From Pseudomonadota bacterium (GTDB lineage Bacteria; Myxococcota; Polyangia; GCA-2747355; JACKDQ01), in assembly GCA_030591195.1 (NCBI GenBank), contig JAUVBO010000228.1, forward strand, positions 1 through 5,855: DNA of 5,855 nt. The letters run 5' to 3'. Position 1 is the stretch's first letter. Each line of letters opens with the position of its first letter. A program made the position numbers and the translations under genes. Positions 1 to 5,855 of this stretch are shown piece after piece. The notes below the pieces were generated by a model, which saw only the letters and a list, made by a program, of their open reading frames with translations, had not been told where the DNA came from and did no database searches.

Positions 1-1073
1 AGATCGTCGACGGCGACGCCTTCCGCTACTCGGCGGTGCTCCAGGTGGTGCCCGAGATCGAGCCCCGCGACTACTTCGGCGTCGAGATCAAGCAGCGGCC
101 GGCCCACGTCAATGACGAGGACGTGGAGAGCGCGCTGGCCGGCAAGCAGCGCGAGCTGACCGAGTATCTCCCGGTCGAGGGCCGCAACACCCAGGCCGGA
201 GACATCCTGCTGGTCGACATCATCGGCAAGCAGGGCGACCGCGCCGTGTCCCACGAGCAGGAGACGGTGGAGCTCGGAGACTCGCCGCGCGAGCCGCTCA
301 AGGGCCTCGCCGCCAAGCTGCTCGACATCGACCCGGCCAGCGAGGATCTCGAGCTCGAGCTTGAGCTGCCGCTGCCCGACGACTCGGACAAGACCGAGGT
401 CGCCCGGCTGCTGGTGACGATCCACGACGTCAAGCAGAAGAACGTCCCGGGGCTCGACGACGAGCTCGCCAAGGACACCGGCGAGGCCGAGACTCTCGAC
501 GGGCTGCGGGAGGTGCTGCGCGAGCGCCTGCTCGAGGCCGACGAGGAGAAGGCCCGCGAGGAGGCGAAGGGCACCTTGATGAAGCAGCTGGTCGAGCTCA
601 ATGACGTGCCGACCGTCCCGGCGCTGGTCGAGCGCCATCTCGACCGGACGATCACGATGCAGCTCGCCCTGATGGGCATCGACCCGAACACGCCGGGCAT
701 CGACCGCGAGGCGCTCAAGGAGCAAGCCCGCGACGACGCCGCGGAGACGGTCAAGTCGATGATGCTGCTCCAGTCGATCTCCAAGAAGGAGAAGGTCGAG
801 ATCGAAGAGGCGGACCTGGAGAAGCGCCTCGCCGAGCTCGCCTCCTCCCGCGGGCAGAACGTCGCCAGGGTCCGCAGCGAGTACGAGAAGGAGGGCCGGC
901 TGGAGAGCCTCCGGACCCAGCTCCGCGAGGAGAAAACCCTTGACCTGCTGATGTCCAAGGCTAAGATTTCCATTGAAGAAATCGTGGAAATCGCAGAACA
1001 AACCGATACTCCGCCGGAGGCCGACGAGGAACCCGCGACCGACGTTCCGGCGGCTGACGAGACCGACCAGTAA
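1..1073 (+). CDS. tig: Trigger factor, ribosome-associated chaperone (5' end outside window)
   Basis: Trigger factor binds the ribosome near the exit tunnel and shields nascent chains in the cytosol. The reading frame is already open at base 3 (IVDGDAFRYSAVLQVVPEIE), with no start in family context, so the gene is cut by the window edge. By recalled alignment to E. coli Tig, roughly 90-100 residues containing the ribosome-binding domain are missing. Base 36 is only an internal GTG. Visible parts are the end of the N-terminal domain (VVPEIEPRDYFGVEIK), a PPIase-like domain beginning near GDILLVDIIG, and the helical C-terminal chaperone domain (VPGLDDELAKD through LMSKAKI). An acidic Pro/Glu/Asp-rich tail ends at TAA 1071-1073. 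The PPIase region lacks the FKBP-type IPGF-like active-site segment, so prolyl isomerase activity may be lost. The last ~80 coding bases are clearly more AT-rich than the rest. It lies 48 bases before clpP, probably in the same operon. Confidence 0.93.
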   Translation, partial: IVDGDAFRYSAVLQVVPEIEPRDYFGVEIKQRPAHVNDEDVESALAGKQRELTEYLPVEGRNTQAGDILLVDIIGKQGDRAVSHEQETVELGDSPREPLKGLAAKLLDIDPASEDLELELELPLPDDSDKTEVARLLVTIHDVKQKNVPGLDDELAKDTGEAETLDGLREVLRERLLEADEEKAREEAKGTLMKQLVELNDVPTVPALVERHLDRTITMQLALMGIDPNTPGIDREALKEQARDDAAETVKSMMLLQSISKKEKVEIEEADLEKRLAELASSRGQNVARVRSEYEKEGRLESLRTQLREEKTLDLLMSKAKISIEEIVEIAEQTDTPPEADEEPATDVPAADETDQ

Positions 1074-1105
1074 TCACGACGAGAGCCAGTCATCACGGCG
1101 AGAGC
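1073..1105 (+). repeat. Short imperfect direct repeat in tig-clpP gap
   Basis: The 14-base stretch ATCACGACGAGAGC (1073-1086) recurs as ATCACGGCGAGAGC (1092-1105), with one mismatch and a 19-base period. The first copy begins on the last base of the tig stop codon. The second lies just upstream of the clpP ribosome-binding site. It may be a small tandem duplication, or half-sites for a regulator. The sequence alone does not decide between these. Confidence 0.5.
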
Positions 1106-1108
1106 AAC

Positions 1109-1114
1109 AGGGGA
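1109..1114 (+). promoter_or_regulatory. Ribosome-binding site of clpP
   Basis: AGGGGA sits seven bases before the ATG at 1122. It is a good match to the anti-Shine-Dalgarno sequence at normal spacing and supports that ATG as the clpP start. Confidence 0.75.
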
Positions 1115-1121
1115 CAGACGC

Positions 1122-1730
1122 ATGTCGATCATCATCCCGACCGTCATCGAGCAAACCCACCGCGGAGAGCGTGGCTGGGACATCTACTCGCGCCTGCTCA
1201 AGGACCGGATCGTGTTCCTCGGCGGCCAGGTGGCCGACGACATCGCCAACACGGTCATCGCCCAGATGCTCTTCCTCGAGTCCGAGGACCCCGACCGGGA
1301 GATCAACCTCTACATCAACTCGCCCGGAGGGGTGGTCACCGCCGGCCTCGCGGTCTACGACACGATGCAGTACGTCAGGTGTGACGTGGCGACGATTTGC
1401 ATGGGCCAGGCCTCGTCGATGGGCGCGCTGCTGCTCGCCGCCGGCGCCGCCGGCAAGCGCTACTCCTTGCCCCACTCGCGGATCCTGATCCACCAGCCCC
1501 TCGGCGGCTTTTCCGGGCAGGCCTCGGACATCGACATCCAGGCCCAAGAGATCCTGCGCACCCGCGAGCGGCTGAACAAGATCCTGGTCAAGCACACCGG
1601 ACAGAGCTTCGAGAAGATCAAGCAGGACACCGACCGCGACAAGTACATGAGCGCCGCCGAGGCGTGCGAGTACGGGCTGATCGACAAGATCCTCGAGCGC
1701 AAGGCAAACGACGAGGAGTCGGACAAGTAG
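1122..1730 (+). CDS. clpP: ATP-dependent Clp protease proteolytic subunit ClpP
   Basis: ClpP is the serine peptidase that forms a double-heptamer chamber. It degrades cytosolic proteins unfolded and threaded in by ClpX (or ClpA/ClpC). The 202-residue protein is full length for the family. It starts [26 protein letters not shown], close to the mature N-terminus of known ClpPs, with little or no propeptide. The catalytic triad is complete: Ser99 in GQASSMGA, His124 in ILIHQPLGG and Asp173 in [10 protein letters not shown]. The INSPGG oxyanion-region motif is at 65-70, and the handle helix region with [13 protein letters not shown] follows. The ATG is backed by AGGGGA at 1109-1114, and TAG is at 1728-1730. 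The gene is followed 87 bases later by its unfoldase clpX in the same reading frame, the classical clpP-clpX arrangement. I see no second clpP here. Confidence 0.98.
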   Translation: MSIIIPTVIEQTHRGERGWDIYSRLLKDRIVFLGGQVADDIANTVIAQMLFLESEDPDREINLYINSPGGVVTAGLAVYDTMQYVRCDVATICMGQASSMGALLLAAGAAGKRYSLPHSRILIHQPLGGFSGQASDIDIQAQEILRTRERLNKILVKHTGQSFEKIKQDTDRDKYMSAAEACEYGLIDKILERKANDEESDK

Positions 1731-1748
1731 GGGACAGCCGAACGAGCA

Positions 1749-1763
1749 GGCGGCGTTGCCGCC
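1749..1763 (+). other. Small GC hairpin between clpP and clpX
   Basis: GGCGGC (1749-1754) and GCCGCC (1758-1763) are perfect inverted repeats around a GTT loop. No T-run follows, so it does not look like an intrinsic terminator. It could be an mRNA stability or processing element that adjusts the ratio of ClpP to ClpX. In GC-rich DNA a six-pair stem of this kind can also arise by chance. Confidence 0.4.
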
Positions 1764-1803
1764 GCCCGACCGGGGAGCTACCCTAAGCAAGTAGAGCACC
1801 AGC

Positions 1804-1808
1804 GAGAG
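1804..1808 (+). promoter_or_regulatory. Weak ribosome-binding site for the clpX GTG start
   Basis: GAGAG lies nine bases before GTG 1818. It is a weaker Shine-Dalgarno match than the clpP and lon sites. No in-frame ATG, GTG or TTG lies between the clpP stop and 1818. The next candidate starts downstream would remove part of the zinc-binding domain, so 1818 is the best start. Confidence 0.45.
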
Positions 1809-1817
1809 ACGTCAGCA

Positions 1818-3077
1818 GTGGACCGAAAACGGGACGACAATCACGGGAACCTGAGCTGCTCCTTCTGCGGCAAGAGCCAGAAGGAGGTGAAGAAGCTCAT
1901 CGCCGGCCCGACGGTCTACATCTGCGACGAGTGCATCGGGCTCTGCAACGACATCATCGCCGAGGAGATCGAGAAGGAGGAGCCGTCCTACGGCACCACC
2001 GAGGTGCCCAAGCCGGTCGAGATCAAGAACACGCTCGACGAGTACGTCATCGGCCAGGACCGCGCGAAGAAGATCCTCGCCGTCGCGGTGCACAACCACT
2101 ACAAGCGGATCGACGCCAAGGTCTCTCCCGACGACGTGGAGCTGCAGAAGTCGAACGTCCTGCTGCTCGGCCCCACCGGCTGCGGCAAGACGCTGCTGGC
2201 CCAGACCCTGGCGCGGATCCTCAACGTCCCGTTCGCCCTCGCCGACGCCACCAGCCTGACCGAGGCGGGCTACGTCGGCGAAGACGTCGAGAACATCATC
2301 GTCAGCCTGCTGCAGAACGCCGACCAAGACATCGAGCGCGCCCAGCGCGGCATCGTCTACATCGACGAGATCGACAAGGTCGCGCGTAAGGGCGACAACC
2401 CGTCGATCACCCGCGACGTCTCAGGCGAAGGCGTGCAGCAGGCGCTGCTGAAGATCATCGAAGGGACAATCGCCTCGGTGCCGCCCAAGGGCGGACGCAA
2501 GCACCCGCAGCAGGAGTTCCTCCAGGTCGATACAACCAACATCCTCTTCATCTGTGGCGGCGCCTTCACCGGCCTCGAGGAGATCGTCGAGAACCGCATC
2601 GGCGTGCGCCAGCTCGGCTTCGGCGCCGAGATCCAGAGCAAGACCGAGAAGAAGATCTGGGAGTACCTCAAGGAGGTCCAGCCCGAGGACCTGCTCAAGT
2701 TCGGAATGATCCCCGAGTTCGTCGGGCGCCTGCCGGTGATCGCCCCGTTGCACGAGCTATCGAACGACGCAATGGTCGAGATCCTGACCAAGCCGCGCAA
2801 CGCGCTGGTCAAGCAGTACCAGAAGCTGTTCGAGATGGACGGCGTCAAGCTCAAGTTCACCAAGGGCGCGCTGGGCGCGGTGGCCCTAGCCGCGCGCGAC
2901 CTCAAGAGCGGCGCCCGCGGCCTGCGCGCGGTGCTCGAAAACGCGATGCTCGACATCATGTTCGAGATCCCGTCTGACGAGACGATCAAGGAAGTAATGA
3001 TCAACGAGGACGTGATCGACAACCAGGCCCAACCGATCGTCGTCTACTCCAAGCGCTCGGCCGCTGGCGGCGGCTAA
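1818..3077 (+). CDS. clpX: ATP-dependent protein unfoldase ClpX
   Basis: ClpX is a hexameric AAA+ unfoldase. It recognises substrates such as ssrA-tagged proteins, unfolds them with ATP and delivers them to ClpP. The 419 residues match the usual length (E. coli 424). Domains in order: an N-terminal C4 zinc-binding domain with Cys14, Cys17, Cys36 and Cys39 (CSFC...CDEC); Walker A GPTGCGKT at 118-125; pore loop GYVG at 151-154; Walker B IVYIDEID at 179-186; the RKH pore loop in GGRKHP (227-229); and a ClpP-docking LGF at 266-268 in place of the E. coli IGF. The arginine finger is probably Arg304 (EFVGRLP), and sensor 2 is GARGLR at 365-370. The Cys in the P-loop replaces the Ser of E. coli, but similar P-loops occur in actinobacterial ClpX. 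Translation starts at GTG, and the protein ends in a short Ser/Ala/Gly tail. It is probably co-transcribed with clpP. Confidence 0.98.
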   Translation: MDRKRDDNHGNLSCSFCGKSQKEVKKLIAGPTVYICDECIGLCNDIIAEEIEKEEPSYGTTEVPKPVEIKNTLDEYVIGQDRAKKILAVAVHNHYKRIDAKVSPDDVELQKSNVLLLGPTGCGKTLLAQTLARILNVPFALADATSLTEAGYVGEDVENIIVSLLQNADQDIERAQRGIVYIDEIDKVARKGDNPSITRDVSGEGVQQALLKIIEGTIASVPPKGGRKHPQQEFLQVDTTNILFICGGAFTGLEEIVENRIGVRQLGFGAEIQSKTEKKIWEYLKEVQPEDLLKFGMIPEFVGRLPVIAPLHELSNDAMVEILTKPRNALVKQYQKLFEMDGVKLKFTKGALGAVALAARDLKSGARGLRAVLENAMLDIMFEIPSDETIKEVMINEDVIDNQAQPIVVYSKRSAAGGG

Positions 3078-3103
3078 TCCTCCACAACCTTCGCTCGGCT
3101 CTG

Positions 3104-3113
3104 CCCCCCCCCC
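3104..3113 (+). repeat. Homopolymer run of ten C in the clpX-lon gap
   Basis: Ten consecutive C bases lie 26 bases after the clpX stop and about 55 bases before the lon -10 element. CTGCC at 3101-3105 can pair with GGCAG at 3120-3124, looping out most of the run. No U-tract follows, so this is at best a poor terminator. Long mononucleotide runs are prone to slippage and also to sequencing or assembly error. Its length should be treated as provisional. Confidence 0.8.
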
Positions 3114-3144
3114 TTGCTTGGCAGTGGGACTGGCGCCGGGATTC

Positions 3145-3173
3145 TGTATCCGGTATAGCAGCAATGCTATACT
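3145..3173 (+). promoter_or_regulatory. Predicted lon promoter with extended -10
   Basis: TATACT at 3168-3173 matches the sigma70 -10 consensus in five of six positions. It is preceded directly by TGC, giving an extended -10 element. The 17-base-spaced -35 position (TGTATC, 3145-3150) is weak, which extended -10 promoters tolerate. The predicted start would be near 3180, leaving a leader of about 18 bases before the lon ATG with the ribosome-binding site inside it. This AT-rich patch stands out in an otherwise GC-rich window. I see no heat-shock sigma32-type consensus and no CIRCE element. Confidence 0.6.
3153..3172 (+). promoter_or_regulatory. Perfect 8-4-8 palindrome over the lon -10: putative operator
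   Basis: GTATAGCA (3153-3160) and TGCTATAC (3165-3172) are exact inverted repeats around GCAA. The palindrome covers five of the six bases of the -10 hexamer and the TG of the extended -10. A protein bound here would therefore block RNA polymerase, as expected for a dimeric repressor. In transcripts reading through from clpX, the same bases would form an eight-pair stem capped by GCAA, a GNRA-type tetraloop, just upstream of the lon ribosome-binding site. I cannot match the motif to a named regulator. It does not resemble CIRCE, HspR or CtsR sites. Confidence 0.65.
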
Positions 3174-3185
3174 GCTCGCCCGCGT

Positions 3186-3189
3186 GGAG
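3186..3189 (+). promoter_or_regulatory. Ribosome-binding site of lon
   Basis: GGAG lies eight bases before ATG 3198. It supports this start, which gives a normal Lon N-terminus with the [21 protein letters not shown] motif beginning about 20 residues in. Confidence 0.65.
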
Positions 3190-3197
3190 CGCCTTCA

Positions 3198-5636
<2,439 letters not shown>

Positions 5637-5642
5637 GCACTC

Positions 5643-5665
5643 AGGGGGCTTTCGCAAAGCCCCCT
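5643..5665 (+). terminator. Strong hairpin after lon, probable terminator
   Basis: AGGGGGCTTT (5643-5652) and AAAGCCCCCT (5656-5665) form a perfect ten-pair stem around CGC, six bases after the lon stop. The position, stem strength and GC-rich base fit transcription termination or 3'-end protection of lon mRNA. The following bases are CGTCGCG rather than a T-run, so this is not a textbook intrinsic terminator. Because the stem has an A/T-rich apex and a GC-rich base, it is near-symmetric and could act on both strands. Confidence 0.7.
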
Positions 5666-5666
5666 C

Positions 5667-5692
5667 GTCGCGAAAAACGTCGTTTTCGCGAC
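5667..5692 (+). terminator. Second perfect hairpin directly after the first
   Basis: GTCGCGAAAA (5667-5676) pairs exactly with TTTTCGCGAC (5683-5692) around ACGTCG, a ten-pair stem one base after the first hairpin. Together they form a tandem double hairpin. Its 3' arm overlaps a degenerate copy of the sequence that begins the downstream tandem repeat. It may be a back-up terminator, an RNase barrier, or part of the repeat element itself. No T-run follows. Confidence 0.5.
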
Positions 5693-5693
5693 T

Positions 5694-5855
5694 TCACCCC
5701 ATAACGGCCTCGCTTTGCTCGGCTGGCGGACGGGCGGGCGGGCGTCGATTTCGTCGCTCACCCCATAACGGCCTCGCTTCGCTCGGCGGGCTGGCGGGCG
5801 GGCGTCGCTCGGCGGGCGGGCGTCGATTTCGTCGCTCGGCGGGCGGACGGGCGTC
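5694..5855 (+). repeat. GC-rich imperfect tandem repeat array, continues past window edge
   Basis: This stretch has no credible gene. A 30-base segment starting TCACCCCATAACGGCCTCGC occurs at 5694-5723 and again at 5758-5787, 64 bases later, with one mismatch (T5716 versus C5780). A 27-base segment ending in GTCGATTTCGTCGCTC is identical at 5733-5759 and 5811-5837. A 17-base piece, CGTCGCTCGGCGGGCGG, recurs at 5803-5819 and 5830-5846, showing nested duplication within the second unit. Between these lie GGGCGGGCGGGC-type tracts. A diverged version of the unit's left end (CGTCGTTTTCGCGACTTCACCCC) is visible from about 5678, inside the second hairpin. It looks like an intergenic repetitive element expanded by slippage or unequal exchange. 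It is not CRISPR-like, having no uniform unique spacers. Confidence 0.75.

Noticed and set aside
118..560. Frameshift or truncation of trigger factor
   Set aside because: The frame is continuous from base 3 to the stop at 1071. The missing N-terminus is explained by the window edge.
973..1010. Sigma70 promoter in the AT-rich end of tig
   Set aside because: TTGAAG (973-978) and GATACT (1005-1010) are 26 bases apart, too far for a functional pair, so no promoter is annotated.
71..1183. Long minus-strand open frame (370 codons) opposite tig
   Set aside because: Its product is Ser/Arg-rich low complexity with no family motif. It mirrors the codon bias of tig, a usual effect in GC-rich genes.
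973..1488. Plus-strand open frame bridging tig and clpP in another phase
   Set aside because: It is Ser/Arg/Pro-rich shadow sequence overlapping two strongly supported genes, with no homology visible.
5694..5855. CRISPR array
   Set aside because: Repeats overlap, differ in period and are separated by similar GC-rich sequence rather than unique spacers of constant length. No cas gene is present.

Overview
This window holds a conserved bacterial proteostasis cluster with every gene on the plus strand: the 3' part of tig (trigger factor), then complete clpP, clpX and lon, followed by about 220 bases of non-coding DNA. The sequence is GC-rich, and third codon positions are mostly G or C. Gene order tig-clpP-clpX-lon is widespread in Proteobacteria. 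The Lon N-terminal and linker sequences look to me most like those of high-GC deltaproteobacterial or myxobacterial lineages. That placement is inference from memory of family sequences, not a search result, and other high-GC Gram-negative phyla are possible.

Layout: tig enters from beyond the left edge with its ribosome-binding domain missing and ends at 1073. A 48-base gap carrying a clear Shine-Dalgarno site leads to clpP (1122-1730). An 87-base gap with a small GC hairpin leads to clpX (1818-3077, GTG start). A 120-base gap holds a run of ten C and a strong extended -10 promoter overlaid by a perfect 8-4-8 palindrome, and leads to lon (3198-5636). After lon come two perfect 10-bp-stem hairpins (5643-5665 and 5667-5692). 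An imperfect GC-rich tandem repeat follows and runs off the right edge.

Working together: trigger factor meets nascent chains at the ribosome. ClpX unfolds tagged or damaged proteins and feeds them into the ClpP chamber. Lon is an independent ATP-dependent protease for misfolded and regulatory proteins. tig-clpP-clpX look co-transcribed. lon seems to have its own regulated promoter, possibly in addition to read-through from clpX. All catalytic residues of ClpP, ClpX and Lon are present. The trigger factor PPIase domain looks degenerate.

The coding content is ordinary core genome, and I do not see a new multigene system. The parts worth a second look are non-coding: the lon promoter palindrome, the poly-C tract beside it, and the hairpin and repeat block after lon.
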